Shown: piece by piece, positions 46,601 to 59,470 of the stretch | Position numbering within the stretch: the stretch's first letter is position 1 | Layout: every line of letters begins with the position of its first letter | From: Ophioderma brevispina | Taxonomy: Eukaryota > Echinodermata > Ophiuroidea > Amphilepidida > Ophiodermatidae | Reading direction: 5' to 3' | NCBI GenBank assembly: GCA_023653785.1 | Contig: JAMKCH010058438.1 | Span: forward strand, 1 to 64,000 | DNA length: 64,000 nt | Program-made: the position numbers and the translations under genes | Notes under the pieces: model-generated | Seen by the model: the letters and a program-made list of their open reading frames with translations, nothing else | Told to the model about the DNA's origin: nothing | Database searches by the model: none

Positions 46601-47335
46601 CAAGATGTAAACATTTTCTAAAATATTATAGAGCCTGTGATTACAACATTTCCCCAGCCCAAATCATTTGAAAACGGTCGCAATTGATGACATGACGCCT
46701 TATGTACTGTTAGCGTTTTAGCTCTTTTCCTTTACTACTTTTTTCACTAATAGCGATCTCCTTGCATTCGAACTCTCCTCAAGCAACAATTTGAAAATTG
46801 CAGAAAGATAAATGAACGAATTAAATAAATAGTAAAAACCAATGTTTAAGTATTTAAAACTATATTTATGAACCTGCTTTTAAATAAATAAAACTATATT
46901 TATTTGACACATATTTGTTTGTTATTTAATTCCCTTATTGTATTTATTTTAAATTTATTTTTATCTATTTTCTTTTATGATCTATTTGTTAGTGATTGTA
47001 ACCCTATATAACAGTAGCATAGATGTCTATATTGCAAATTACCACACACTAATTTTGTATTTTTTATTTAGAAACATATTTGGGAACGTCAAATCGTTAT
47101 ATTTAGATTCAAAGATATTATTACTATTTTTATTAGTCGTTTAGCATTTGCCTCAATCACGCGTGACCGTCCGTGATCCTGACCGTGACAGCTGTCAAAT
47201 GCCGATGATGATGACGAAGAATTCTCGTCACAAAACCTGGAAAAAAATGAGAGAGTCATAGTCAACTCAGTCCAATATTAATAAAACAAAAATACAAAAC
47301 AAACCCTTCATTTTTGTCTTAATTTGGTGAATATA
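46601..47335. other. No gene seen
   Basis: AT-rich with short direct repeats such as aactatatttat + taaataaa near 46855-46905. No coding frame. Confidence 0.5.
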
Positions 47336-47573
47336 CACTGCAAAAACAGTGATTAGAAATTCAACACTTTTCTAAACACATTTTGGTCCACGTTTCTAAA
47401 CATTTTAACACCTGTTTAATATCTAAACACCTTATATCTAAACATGTTTAAAATCAAAACATATTTAAGGATTTGACATTAGGTGTGTAGACATTTGACG
47501 GCAAGTTTAGAGATTTGCCATGTTAAATTCCTAAACAATATGCACCACGTTTCTAAACACTGTTTTTGCAGTG
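47336..47573. mobile_element. MITE with cactgcaaaaacagtg ends and TA target site
   Basis: The inverted ends cactgcaaaaacagtg (47336-47351) and cactgtttttgcagtg (47558-47573) are perfect and flanked by TA on both sides, as for Tc1/mariner. The inside is filled with ctaaaca/tgtttag-type repeats in both orientations. Related phrases (tttagagatttgaca, taaacat) recur at 58735-58770. Confidence 0.85.
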
Positions 47574-50266
47574 TATGTTTGTTTGTTTTGTGAATACTGA
47601 ATAAGGGTAAATATTGTGCACTGAATAAGGTCGTGCTACCATCCCTAGCTATCCCTGTGTCCGGCTTACATCATTAAGTTGTCAAATTGGCAAGTGAATT
47701 GACTGCGTTTGCAATGTCGCTAAGAAAGAACTGATCAAACACAGTTGTCCTCGAGGGCGCCACCACCAGTTAGGAATAATGCAGAGAAGAGAAAACTCGA
47801 CGTCCATTAACAGCTTGCCAGATTAAAAACAAACCAAAAAATGAAAGCAAAGACATCTGCAAGCAGAACCAGACATATTTTTTAATGAATTATGACACTT
47901 TTAGAGGAAAAACCGATGGCAATAGCATTTAGATTTGTATCTTTCATTTGTTTGATCATGGAGTAGAACATTTATTTTCTACCGCCATGGTTTGATTGAT
48001 CGATTGATTGATAAGATTTAAATAAGTAGTTATTTGTTGTTGTTGTCGTCGAATCAGTGATTTGCTAATCAGAAATTAAAAAAAAATAATCAAAAATAAT
48101 ATTTTTGCATGTCTGTAACAAGTATGGCTACGCTAACATACCCTGCAAGTGCTTAGACTGAAAGTAACCTATATAATAAGACAGAATCGGATATTTTAGT
48201 CAATACTGTGAGTGTCCGTATTATAACGGACACTTACTACAACACGTAACTGAATGGAGATTCATATCTCTTTAAATACTACTGATACTGTTTTCTTCTT
48301 TTTCTGTCAATATTTCAGTTACAAAAATAACTTAAAACTTGAATTCTACAGACTTATCCTCCGGCTTATCCTTCACTTTTAAGCTAATTTTTAAAATTTC
48401 AAATATTTTGACTTTTTCGAAATTCCATGCTTAAAGAATACTTTTAAGTTTATAAATATTAACTACAGGGCATGATGGAATGATATGAGGGTGTGTACTA
48501 TGGGCGAGATTTCATGTCCCTGCCGTGAATGGAATCCATCCTCGTGGACACGTAGTCGAAATACTTGTGGTTATCTCAATTTCCCTTTGTCTCCGTTTCA
48601 CTCTTCGCGCCAAAAAGGGTGAAAATTACCCCTAACTAAATAACTGAAATACTTTTGTGAAATGCGGTTAGATGACTAAGTTCACATTAAAAAAAATAAT
48701 AAAGAGTTTTATATTTCAAACGCAACTAAACTCCAAGTGCCGGACGAAGGCACGAGAAACGCCATTTTGTATAAAATAACCATAAAAGGATTTAAAATCA
48801 TGGTTTCTATATGCCTATTGACGTTTGATATAGTGTTAACTGTTTTTGTGACTTCGTATAGACCCGCATTCCCGCGCTGAATTTCCTTCAAATGGTAAGT
48901 GACATTTTGCTGTGTTTTGCATTGTCTTTTGGGATAAATTGTCAATATGTAGCTATATGTGTAAATTATAATTTGCAACATGAATATTAAATTATATTCT
49001 AATGATACCAATGCACACGTGTTCGTATAACCGATGACGCGGATCCTTTTAGAGGCTTTGTTTGGTATACTGATAAATAACAACGGTGATTATATATAAA
49101 AAAGAAGAGGAATAAAAGCTTAGCTAAATGTGAAAATCAGCAAATCAAACGAATATTGAAAGTCTGTTTAAGGTAATGAAACAAACAAATCAAGAATTTG
49201 ATCCTTGTGTATCCCCACCACGTATACTCCATATCATAAACTACTGCCGATATGATCTTTTTATTATTCGATGTTGCAGTGATTCTTGCGAAGGAATTTT
49301 TTTATATTCGATGTTGCAGTGATTCTTGCGAAGGAATTTAACACTTTAACATCAGTACTGAATCTATATGCCTAATCCAGAATATTAATAATATTTTAAA
49401 AACTGAGAAAAGGTGCATATTTAGCAATTTTCGTTTATGTTCTGTTGCATGATGTATTACGGCCTATAGCTATCCCAACATGGCGGCCATTTGAATTGTG
49501 ATATAAAGTTCATTTAATATAGGCAACCTGATAAACATAATTCGTTACTCGAATTCAAAGTCCAATCAACTAAGATGAAAACGATTTTTGAACGAAAAGT
49601 ATGTCAACTGTTCTTAATGCCCACACCAATGTGTTAATGAGAAAAGCAACAATCCCAGGCTAATTGCTTTACAGAACGATCATAGATCGGGCCCGCCCTT
49701 GCAGAACTCATATTGAAAAGGTTATGGAGAAAATTATTCAAGGTCTATAACTGTAACATTTGTTTTAAGAAAATATTTAAAATTTTAATTTTAAGGACTT
49801 TCATATTGGTTAATAATAAAACGCTTCGTACAGTAGCCATAATGAGTAGTTTTGCAATAGGCCCGGTGTACTAGGATAGCTTAGGTCGAAGAAGTACAGG
49901 ACTGCCTGTTTAATTTCTAAACCAGTCAAGAACGTGTGGAGTCATAACTTTACCCGTAATGATGATGTGTGCGTGTATATGTGAACTTGCAAGAGATACA
50001 GTCTGAGGGTATTTTTCCGTATAAGAGACATCTGTATTTTTACATTGTGGAACTTTTTCTTCATTGTGGGAGTAATTTTTACTTAGGTGACTATGTTATG
50101 AATTGTCCTATAACGGAAAAACTGTAATCTAGTATGAGGTTATTCCGTAAAGAGTAGAAAAAGAGGATTTTTCTAGTTAGTAACTATTAGACCTGCGGCC
50201 ACAAATCCTCTTGGCTAAAAAAAGGGAGTAAAACTAGAACAAAAAATGAAAAAACTGAAAAAAAAT
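47574..50266. other. No gene seen
   Basis: AT-rich DNA. The 124-codon minus-strand frame at 48709-49083 has no recognisable domain. A short tandem duplication lies at 49266. Confidence 0.45.
49266..49339. repeat. 40-bp tandem duplication
   Basis: attcgatgttgcagtgattc + ttgcgaaggaattt occurs twice with a period of 40 bp and no differences in the core. Confidence 0.85.
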
Positions 50267-50879
50267 CTTAAGAATGTCTAAAAAAGTGTCTTTTTAAATT
50301 AAGAGAAAAATCTCCAAAAACTATATAGGTTTGAAATTCGTTCCTATAGTTTTGAAAAAGTGCATTCTTTCTTAAAAATGTCTTTAAAAAAGTGTCTTTT
50401 TAAGAAATTTTCAGTAAAACTCCCCATGTAGCTCTTGCAGTTTGATGTCGCTGTGTGCCATTATGCGCGGTGTGTGTGCGTGTGTGAGGATGAGGTGTAT
50501 GCGATGTGACATGTGAGTGTGAACGGTGTATGTGGTGGGTGAGGTGTATGTGAGGTTTGTGTGGATGTGTTTTGTACAGATATAACAATCTGGTCTTTTC
50601 CTTTGTTTGGAACACACCCATGCAAGTTAATGAAAAAAGGACACAAGTATGAAGTATTTGCATATTTAGAAACAGGTCCTGGAAATAAGCCAATATGAAG
50701 GTGCTGTTAACACAATATGTGTAGCTGAGATTTTAAAATATTTTGAATATGGAAAATGTCCAGCTAAGATATCTGGGTGAAGATTGGACATATCAATGAA
50801 TGCATAGTTGATGATTTGAAAAACTGATGTGCAGCTGAGTTGGAAACCTGATGGGCTAGCTGAGATTTGAAAGTTGAAT
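50267..50879. repeat. Higher-order segment H, copy 1
   Basis: This leader of about 620 bp recurs at 52023-52640 and in part at 51613-51830. Its order is ctatataggtttgaaattcg, aaaaagtgcattnttt, a TG-rich tract (gcgcggtgtgtgtgcgtgtg), aagtatttgcatattnagaa, acacaatatgtgtagctgag, then the 21-bp array. The minus-strand frames over the TG tract (His/Thr-rich) are repeat artefacts. Confidence 0.9.
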
Positions 50880-52022
50880 ATGCAGCTAGATTGACAAAAT
50901 GCTGCAGGGAGACTTGAAAATGTGAAGCTGAGATTGAAAATGGCAGCTGAGACTTGAAAAAATGTGCCAGCTGAGATTTGAAAATGTTGCAGCTGAGACT
51001 TGAAAATGTGCAGCTGAGACTTGAAAATGTGCAGCTGAGATTTGAAAATGTGAGCTGAGATTTGAAATGTGCAGCTGAGAGTTGAAAATGTGCAGATGAG
51101 ACTTGAAAATGTGCAGATGAGATTTGAAAATGGCAGCGAGGATTGAAATGAGTGTGCAGCCTGCAGAGATTATGATTGTACAGCGGAGATTTTTTGAAAT
51201 GTGTAGCTGAGATTTGAAAATGTTGTAGCTGAGATTTGAAAATGTGTAGCTTAGAGTTTGAAAATGTGCAGCTGAGACTTGCAAATGTGCAGCTGAGACT
51301 TGAAAATGTGTGCAGCTTAGATTTGAAAATGTGCAGCTGAGATTTGAAAATGTGCCGCTGAGATTGAAAATGGGCAGCTTAGATTTGAAAATGTTGCAGC
51401 TGAGAACTTGAAATGTGCAGCTTAAGATTGAAAATGTGCAGCTGAGATTTAAAATGTGCAGCAGGGTCCGGAGCCAGGGGGTGGCAGGGGGCGGCCGCCC
51501 CATGAGAAATTTTATGAAAAACAGTGGTTGTTGCCCAAAATTCGTGTTTTTTTGAACAAAATGGTTCATTTTGTTTCGCACCCCTATGATGTTTCGCCCC
51601 TATGATTTTACTTGACAGTATTTGCATATTAGAAACAGGTCCTTGAAAGAAGCAAATGAATGTGCTTTAACACAATATGTGTAGCTGAGATTTTAAAATT
51701 ATTTTAAATATTTGAAAATGTCCAGCTAAGATATCGGCTGAAAGTTGGGAAATATCAATGAATTGAATAGTTGAAGATTGAAACACTGCATGTGCAGCTG
51801 AGATTTGAAAATTGTATGTGCAGATTAGATTGAATGAATGGCAGCCGAGACTTGAAAATGTGCAGCTGAGACTTGAAAATGTGCAGCCGAGATTTGAAAT
51901 GTGCAGCTGAGACTTGAAAATGTGCAGATGAGATTTGAAAATGTGTAGCTGAGTATTGACAAATGGTGCAGCTGAGATGTTGAAATTATGTGCAGCTAAG
52001 ATTTGAAAATGATGTGCAGCTG
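50880..52022 (+). repeat. 21-bp minisatellite, block 1
   Basis: Variants of gcagctgagatttgaaaatgt run head to tail. The block is interrupted by a G-rich hAT-like end and unique sequence at about 51466-51612, and by the 3' part of segment H at 51613-51830. The minus frames at 50886-51627 translate the repeat. Confidence 0.92.
51466..51612. mobile_element. Possible truncated hAT-like element inside the array
   Basis: cagggtccggagccaggggg resembles the hAT-type end cag-g-gcg-a-cca found intact at 10429. It is followed by gcggccgccccatgagaaat and about 110 bp foreign to the array. A related short end lies at 53047-53068 (caggggcggagccagggg). No matching opposite end was found. Confidence 0.4.
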
Positions 52023-52640
52023 AAAATCTTTAAGAATGTCTAAAAAAAAGTGTCTTTTTAAGAGAAAAATCTCAAAACTATATAGGTTTGAAATTCGTTC
52101 TATAGTTTTGAAAAAGTGCATTTTCTAAAAATGTCTAAAAAGTCTTTTAAGAAATTTTTCAGATAAAACTCCAAAATGAGCTCTTGAAAGTTTGTATGTC
52201 GTGCTGTGCCATATGCGCGGTGTGTGTGCGTGTGTGAGAGTAGGATGTAGACAGTAGTGTGACATGTGAGTTGAAGCGGTGTTATGTGGTGGGTGAGGGT
52301 GTATGTGAGGTTTGTGTGGATGTGGGTTTTGTTAAAGATATAACAATATGTCTTGTCCTTGTTTGAACACACCCATGCAAAGATAAAAAACGGCCACAAG
52401 TATGAAGTATTTGCATATTAGAAACCAGGTCCTGAAATAAGCAATATGAATGTGCTGTGAACACAATATGTGTAGCTGAGATTTTAAATATTGTGATATT
52501 GAGAATGTCCAGCTAAGATTCTGATGAGATTGGAAAATATCATGAATTGAATAGTTGTAGATTTGAAAACTGAATGTGCAGCTGACATTTGAAAATTAAT
52601 GTGCAGCTGAGATTTAAAAATTGAATGTGCAGCTTAGATT
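52023..52640. repeat. Higher-order segment H, copy 2
   Basis: It repeats 50267-50879 in the same order and orientation with many 1-3-base indels, and again leads into the 21-bp array. This implies amplification of a unit made of H plus array. Confidence 0.9.
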
Positions 52641-55600
52641 TGAAAATGTGCAGATGAGACTTGAAAATGTGCAGATGAGATTTGAAAAGTGAGCTGAGAT
52701 TGAAAATGTGCAGCTGAGAATTGAAAATGTGCAGCTGAGACTGAAAATGTGCAGCGAGACTTGAAAATGTGCGCTGAGATTTGAAATATGTGAAGCTGAG
52801 ATTGAAAATGTGAAGCTGAGACTTGAAAAATGTGCAGCTGAGATTTGCAAATGTGCAGCTGAGACTTGAAAATTGAATGTGCAGACTTGAAAATGGTAGC
52901 TTAGATTTGAAATGTGCAGCTGGATTTGAAAAAATGGTGCAGCTGAGATTGAAAACTGTGCAGATTAGATTTGAAAATGTGCAGCTGAGACTTGAAAATG
53001 TGCAGCTGAGGTTTGAAAATGTGCAGCTGCGATTTGAAAATGTGCAGCAGGGGCGGAGCCAGGGGGTGCAGGGGCGGGGGGGGGGGGGGGGTGGATTTGA
53101 AAATGATTGTGCAGATGAGATAGATTGTGACAGCGGAGATTTGAAATGTGCAGCTGAGATTTGAAAATGTTGCAGCCTGAGATTTGAAAAGTGCAGTGAG
53201 ACTTGAAAATGTGCAGATGAGATTGAAAAATGTGCAGATGAGACTTGAAAATGTGCAGCTGAGATTTGAAAATGTGTAGCTGAGATTTGAAAATGTGTAG
53301 CTGAGATTTGAAAATGTGCAGCTGAGAATTGAAAATGTGCAGCTGAGACTTAAAAATGTGCAGCTGAGACTTGAAAATGTGCAGCTGAGATTTGAAAATG
53401 TGTAGCTGAGATTGAAAATGTGCAGATGAGATTTGAAATGTGCAGCTGAGATTGCAAATGTGCAGCTGAGATTTGAAAAATGTGCAGATGAAGTGAAAAT
53501 GTGAAGCTGAGATTGAAACTGTGCAAGCGGAGACTTGGAAACATGTGCAGCTGAGATTTGAAATGTGCAGCTGAGACATTGAAAAGGTGCAGCTGAGATT
53601 TTGAAAATGTGAGCTGAGACCTGAAAATGTGACTTGAGACTTGAAAAATGTGCAGCTGGACTTGAAAATGGGGGGGGGGGGGGGGGGGGGGGGGGGGGTG
53701 GGTGTCGGGGGGAGCAGCTGAGATTGGAAAATGTGTAGTGAGATTGAAAAGTGCAGCTGAGATTTGAAAATGTGCAGCGGAGATTGAAAAATGATGTGCA
53801 GATTATGATGTGCAGTTGAGATTTGAAAATTTGCAGCTGAGATTTGAAAATGTGCAGCTGAGACTTGAAAATGTGCAGCTGAGACTGAAAATGTGCAACT
53901 GAGACTTGAAAATGTGCAATGGAATGAAAATGTGTAGCTGAGAATTGAAAAGTGCAGCTGAGATTTGAAAATGTGTCGCTGAAGATTGAAAATGTGCAGC
54001 TGAGGATTGAAAATGTGCAGCTGAGGATTGAAAATGTGCAGCTGAGACTGAAAATGTTGCGATGAGACTGAAAAATGTGAAGCTGAGATTTGAAAATGTG
54101 TATCTGGAAGGATTGAAAATGGCAAAGTGAGATTTGAAACTGTGCAGCTGAGATGAATGTGCAGCTGAGATTTGAAAAGTGCAGTGAGTTGAAAAGGTGC
54201 AGCTGAGGACTTGAAAATGTGCAGCGAGATTTGAAAAGGTGCAGCTGAGACTTGAAAATGTGCAGCTGAGACTTTGAAAATGTGCAGCTGAGACTTGAAA
54301 TATGTGCAGCTGAGATTTGAAAATGTGTATCTGAGATGGAAAAATGTTGCACTGAGATGAAAATGTGCAGCTGAGAATTGAAAATGTGCAGCTGAGAATT
54401 GAAAATGTGCAGCTGAGACTTGAAAATGTGCAGCTGAGATTTGAAAATGTGCAGCGGAGACTTGAAAATGTGCAGCTGAGACTTGAAAAATGTGAAGCTG
54501 AGACTTGAAAATGTCAGCTGAAGGATGTGAAAATGTGCAGCTGAGATTTGAAAATGGCAGATGAGATTGAAAATGTGCAGCTGAGACTTGAAAATGATGC
54601 AGATGAGACGTGAAAATGTGCAGCTGAGACTTGAAAATGTGAGGATGAGATTTGAAATGTGCAAGCTGAGATTTGAAAATGGCAGCTGAGGAGATTGAAA
54701 TGGGCAGCTGAGATTTGAAAATGTGTAGCTGAGATTTGAAAATTTGCAAGCTGAGATTGAAAATGTGCAAGCTGAGAATTTGAAAAGTGCAGCTGAGATT
54801 GAAAATGTGCAGCTGAGACTTGAAAATGTGCAGCTGAGAATTGAAAATGTGCAGCTGAGACTTGAAAATGGCAGCGGAGATTGAAAATGTGCAGCTGAGG
54901 TTTGAAAATGTGCAGCTGGGACTTGAAAATGTGCAGCTGAGATTTGAAAATGTGGCGGGGGGCAGCTGGAGGATTTGAAAATGTGCAGCCGAGACTTGAA
55001 AATGTGCAGCTGAGATTTGAAAATGTGTAGGCTGAGATTTGAAAATGTGCAGCTGAAATTGAAAATGTGCAGCTGGGAATTTGAAAATGTGCAGCTAGAT
55101 TGAAAATGTGAGCTGAGGTTTGAAAAAAAGTGTGCAGCTGAATTGCAAATGTGCAGCCCTGAAATTTGAAAATGTGCAGCTGGGACTTGAAAATGTGCAG
55201 CTGAGACTTGAAAATGTGCAGCTGAGACTTGAAAATGTGCAGCTGAGATTGAAAAGTGAGCTGAGATTTGAAAATGTGCAGTGAGTATTTGAAAATGTGC
55301 AGCTGAGAATTGAAAATGTGAGCTGAGAATTGAAATGTGCAGCTGAGATTGAAAATGTGCAGCTGAGTATGAAAAAATGTGCAGCGAGATTGAAAAAATG
55401 TGCAGCTGAGACTTGAAAATGTGCAGATGAGATTTGAAACATGTGCACTGAGACTTGAAATGTGCAGCTGAGACTTGAAAATGTGCAGCTGAGAATTGAA
55501 AATGTGCAGCTGAGGCTTGAAAATGTGCAGCTGAGATTTAAAATGGGTAGATGAGATTGAAATGTGCAGCTGCGATTTGAAAATGTGCAGCTGCGATTTG

Positions 55601-55980
55601 AAAATGTGCAGCCGAGTGACTTGAAAATATGCAGCTGAGACTTGAAAATGTGCCGCTGGAGACTTGAAAATGTGCAGCTGAGATTGAAAATGTGTAGCTG
55701 AGATTTGAAAATGTGCAGCTGAGAATTGAAAATGTGCAGCTGAGATTGAAAATGTGCAGTGAGATTGAAAATGTGAAGCTGAGATTGAAAATGTGCAGCT
55801 GAGAATTGAAAATGTGCAGCTGAAGATTTGAAAAGTGGCAGCTGAGATTGAAAATGTGAGCTGAGACTTGCAAATGTGCAGCTGAGACTTGAAACTGTCA
55901 GCGAGACTGAAAAGGTGCAGCTGAGTTTGAAAAGTGTAGCTGAGATGAAAATGTGCAGCTGAGATTTCAAAAAATGTGCA
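52641..55980 (+). repeat. 21-bp minisatellite, block 2
   Basis: About 150 tandem variants of gcagctgagatttgaaaatgt, with frequent cttg-for-tttg and gaatt variants and lengths of 18-24 bp. Most units contain CAGCTG. Long G-runs interrupt at about 53076-53091 and 53669-53698. Because 21 is divisible by 3, minus frames stay open as heptapeptides (SQLHIFK). Frames of 587, 601 and 494 codons overlap in different registers over the same DNA, so no gene is called. Confidence 0.95.
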
Positions 55981-57870
55981 AAGCGAGAAAACAGCCAACT
56001 GAGGGTTGCAAAATTGCAGTGATTGATATTTGAAAATGTTTATGATCGAAAAATGTCCCGCTAAAATTTGTAATTTCTAGCTGAGATTTTAAAATTTGAA
56101 TCTGAGATTTAAAAATATCCAGATGAGTTTTGAAAAGGTCTCGCTGAGATTTGAAAATGCGCAACTGATATTTGGAAAATGTGCAGAGCGAGATTGAAAA
56201 GGTGCAGTTAAGATGTGAAACACATCCAATTGGAATTAGACGTTCAGCTGAGATTTGAAAATGGCGTCTGAGATTTGGAAAATATTGCAGTTGAAATTTG
56301 CACTGAGATTGAAATGCACAATTGATATTTGAAAATGTGCAGAGCGAGATATGAAGAGATGCAGCTAAGATGTGAAACGTGCAACTGGATTTGGAACGTG
56401 CAGCTGCAATTTGAAAAAAGACCAGCTGAGATTTGAAATATGCAGTGCTATTTGAAAATATCTAGCTGAGGTTCGAAATGTCCCGCTAGATTGTAAAAGT
56501 CTAGCTGAGATTTTAAATGTGGAATCTCAGATTTGGAAAATATCTATAGTAGATTCAACCCATCGTGTCAACAGAGGAAAAGTTTGGGACAGCGTCGATT
56601 AGTTGGGAGAGGAGGCGGAAAAGAAAAAATATGTGGCCCGATTCCATGTTTCATGAACTGAAATAAGAAAATTGGCCTTTCATGCTCATATCATTCTAAT
56701 TTTACATAAGAGTGCAAAGACATTTGTGTTCCTTCGCATCCAAAAACACGGCGAATCAAGAGTTATGTAAACAATCAATCACCTGTTAACATTAATTGAA
56801 TACCATTTATACGATTATTCAGAATGTTTTCAGGTTAATGTAGCTTATAAGACATTACTTATGTTTCATAAGGATAGAATGATTTTTTTCAGCTATAGGA
56901 AACAACTTAGAGGTGAATTTTAATTTTTACCCCACTGCAAGCCTTCATTCAATGCTATACCTTAGGAAAAGTACTAGAGGTGACACGATGGGGATGAATT
57001 ACAAGCTGATCTGACAGTTCTAGCTGAGATTTGAAAAGGTGCAGCTGAGATTTGAAATATGCAGAGCGAGATTACGGTGCAGAATCAGAGTGAGACCTCC
57101 AACTGAGATTTGAAAAATGGCATGCCACAGACCTGAAGATTGAAAATGATTGCAGTGACTCTTGAAAATGTCTAGACTGAGATTTGAAACTGGTCTACCT
57201 AGTTATAAAAAAAGTCCAGCTGAGATTTGAAAATGTGCAACTGAGGTTTGAAATGTGCAGAGCGAGATTTGAAAAGGTTCACCTAAGATGTGAAAATATT
57301 CAACTGAAGATTTGAAAATGTAGCTGAGATTTGAAAAATGGCCACCTGAGATTTGAAAATATGCGGATGATTTTGAAAATGTCTATCTGGGATTTTAAGT
57401 GTCTAGCTAAGATTGCAAATGTGTAGATGAGATTTAAAAATGTGAATATGGAGATTTCACAATATCTATCTGAGTTTTGAAAAGGTCTAGCTAAGATTTG
57501 ACAATATGCAGCGGAGTTGAAATGTGCAACTGAGTTTTGAAAATTGTCAGCTGAGATTTACAAATGATTCTGCGGAGATTTGAAAATGATTTTAAATATT
57601 TGAAATGCCCAGCTAAGATTTGAAAATGTCTTGCTGAGATTTGAAAATTCTATCGTAAACGTACACCTGAGATTTTCAAATGTTGCAGCGTAAGATTTTG
57701 CAAATGTGCAAGCTGAGATTTGCAAATGTGCAGCCTGAGATTGACAAATGTGCAGCGGAGATGTGAAAATATACACTGAGATTGAAAACTAAATTCTACT
57801 GAGATTTTAAAATATCTAGCTGAGATTTAATGTTCCTGAAGAATTTTGAAAATGTCTAACACTCAAAACA
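55981..57870 (+). repeat. Degenerate part of the minisatellite
   Basis: Units still read as variants of agctgagatttgaaaatgt but are mixed with tctagctgagattttaaat-like forms. A non-repetitive island lies at about 56540-57005. Similarity decays toward the right. Confidence 0.8.
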
Positions 57871-58235
57871 TAATCAGAAATTTTGAGCTAGACATTTTCA
57901 AATCTACTGTTAGACATTAAAATCTCAATTCACATGTTTAAATTCTCATCTACACATTTGCAAATCTTAGCGGGACATTTAAATCCCTGATAGACATTTT
58001 CAAATAATCAGCTGCAGATTTTTCAAATCTCAGGATGCTGGCCTTTTTCAATCCAGCTTACATTTTAAAATTGTTTGATGTTTTCACATCTTAATGCACC
58101 TTTTTCAAATCTCGCTCGCACATTTCAAGTCTCGGCTGCACATTTCAAATCTCATCTAAACCTTATCATAACTCAGCTAGACATTTTCAAATCTCAGCTA
58201 GGCATTTTCAAATATCAACTGCACATTTTCAACAT
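57871..58235 (-). repeat. Minisatellite in inverted orientation
   Basis: From about 57880 the same repeat reads as its reverse complement (gctagacattttcaaatctc, gcacatttcaaatctc, caactgcacattttcaa). The array turns over with no unique spacer beyond a few bases. Confidence 0.85.
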
Positions 58236-59027
58236 TCTTTAATTCAAGAACTTCATTGAATCCGACTGTACATCCTTTTTCATATGAGCGGTATTGTCTT
58301 ATTACAATAGCCCCCACAGAGGACTGTAAAAACTATTTTCCGGTTGCCGTAACAACCCATATTTTAGCCGGTAGCATTATAATGGGAAAGAAATCTCGAA
58401 GTATGTTTGCAGATGAGATAGACAAATCTAAGTTTTATTGGTATCAAAATCTCAGGTTCGTGGTATGAAAGGTGGGATCCAGCCTGAGATTGGGTAGTGT
58501 TCCTTTGAAAGCTTTTAAAAAGACTTAAAGTCTTAAAGACTTATAACTCTTAGAAGACTTCACAAGATTTTGAGACTTAAAAGTCCTAACTCCTTAAACG
58601 GCTTGAAAGTTACAATGGGCATCTAAGCGGGAAAATAGAAAAAAAAGAATGCAGCTTTTTTTCAAGTGTTGCAATATATTTTCAATGTAAATCTTATAAT
58701 TTACGTACTACTTTTTAGATAGTTTCATCCAATTGTTTAGAGATTTGACATTGTTTAATACCTAAACATTAGCTTACATGTCTCTGTAGAGACGTCTCAT
58801 AAACATAAATAAACATAGGCAAAAAATTGTTTGATTGTCCTCATCCGACCGCCCCTACTTTTAGAAATCAGGAAAAAGTTTTTTTTGTCCTTTTCCTGTG
58901 CAAAAGAAGATCGACCGCTAATTTGAAAAATTCCTAAGATTTTTTTTTTTAAAATTGTAACTTTCTGAAATGTAAAAAAGATGATTTTAACATTTTCTTA
59001 GATGTTAGTTGGGTTTCATATGTACAA
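58236..59027. other. No gene seen
   Basis: The 70-codon plus-strand frame at 58256-58468 has no recognisable domain. A run of ctta/aagact repeats lies at about 58510-58590. Confidence 0.45.
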
Positions 59028-59470
59028 AGATGCATTTTTTTGAGTAATTTTTAATGTTTTGATTACCTTTATATACAAAAAACATGTTTCAATATATTTT
59101 GCTATTGAACATAACAAAGAAGAAGTTATTTCCGGACCGACCCAACTCTAAAATGTCGTCTTCGCCATTAAACAAGTTTTTTGGCCTTATGGCATGGCAT
59201 GTCTACAGACAACTGTAGAAATGAGACATTTTGCGAAGACATGTCTATTTTGTATTGTACACCTTCCTTAAGATGCTCAAATATGAATGTCTCAAAACGG
59301 CCTCAAAGGATGTCTTCTATAGAAGTGTCTTTCATATTTGGCTAACGCAATATTGTATCTAGATTAGATTGCATCAGCTTCTAACTGTTTAATGTTTCTG
59401 GATTGTTGGTTTTTGAACTCTTACAGAACACATACTAACGTGTCAGGCCAAATTCATCAAATCTTGCTTA
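59028..59470 (+). repeat. Dispersed repeat family R2, copy 1
   Basis: It matches 62638-63110 through cgacccaactctaaaatgtc, ttatggcatggcatgt, ctacagacaactgtagaaat, cctcaaaggatg and ttctatagaagtgtc, in the same order. It contains a ctacagacaactgtag hairpin. Confidence 0.85.

Noticed and set aside
48709..49083. 124-codon minus-strand ORF
   Set aside because: No recognisable motif and AT-rich codon content like the surrounding non-coding DNA.
50400..50693. His/Thr-rich minus frames over the TG-rich tract
   Set aside because: They translate a (GT)n-like repeat inside the higher-order segment.
52901..55998. 587-, 601- and 494-codon minus-strand ORFs with repeated SQLHIFK
   Set aside because: The repeat unit is 21 bp, so stop-free heptads arise automatically. 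Registers switch with each indel, and there is no start context, splice structure or domain.
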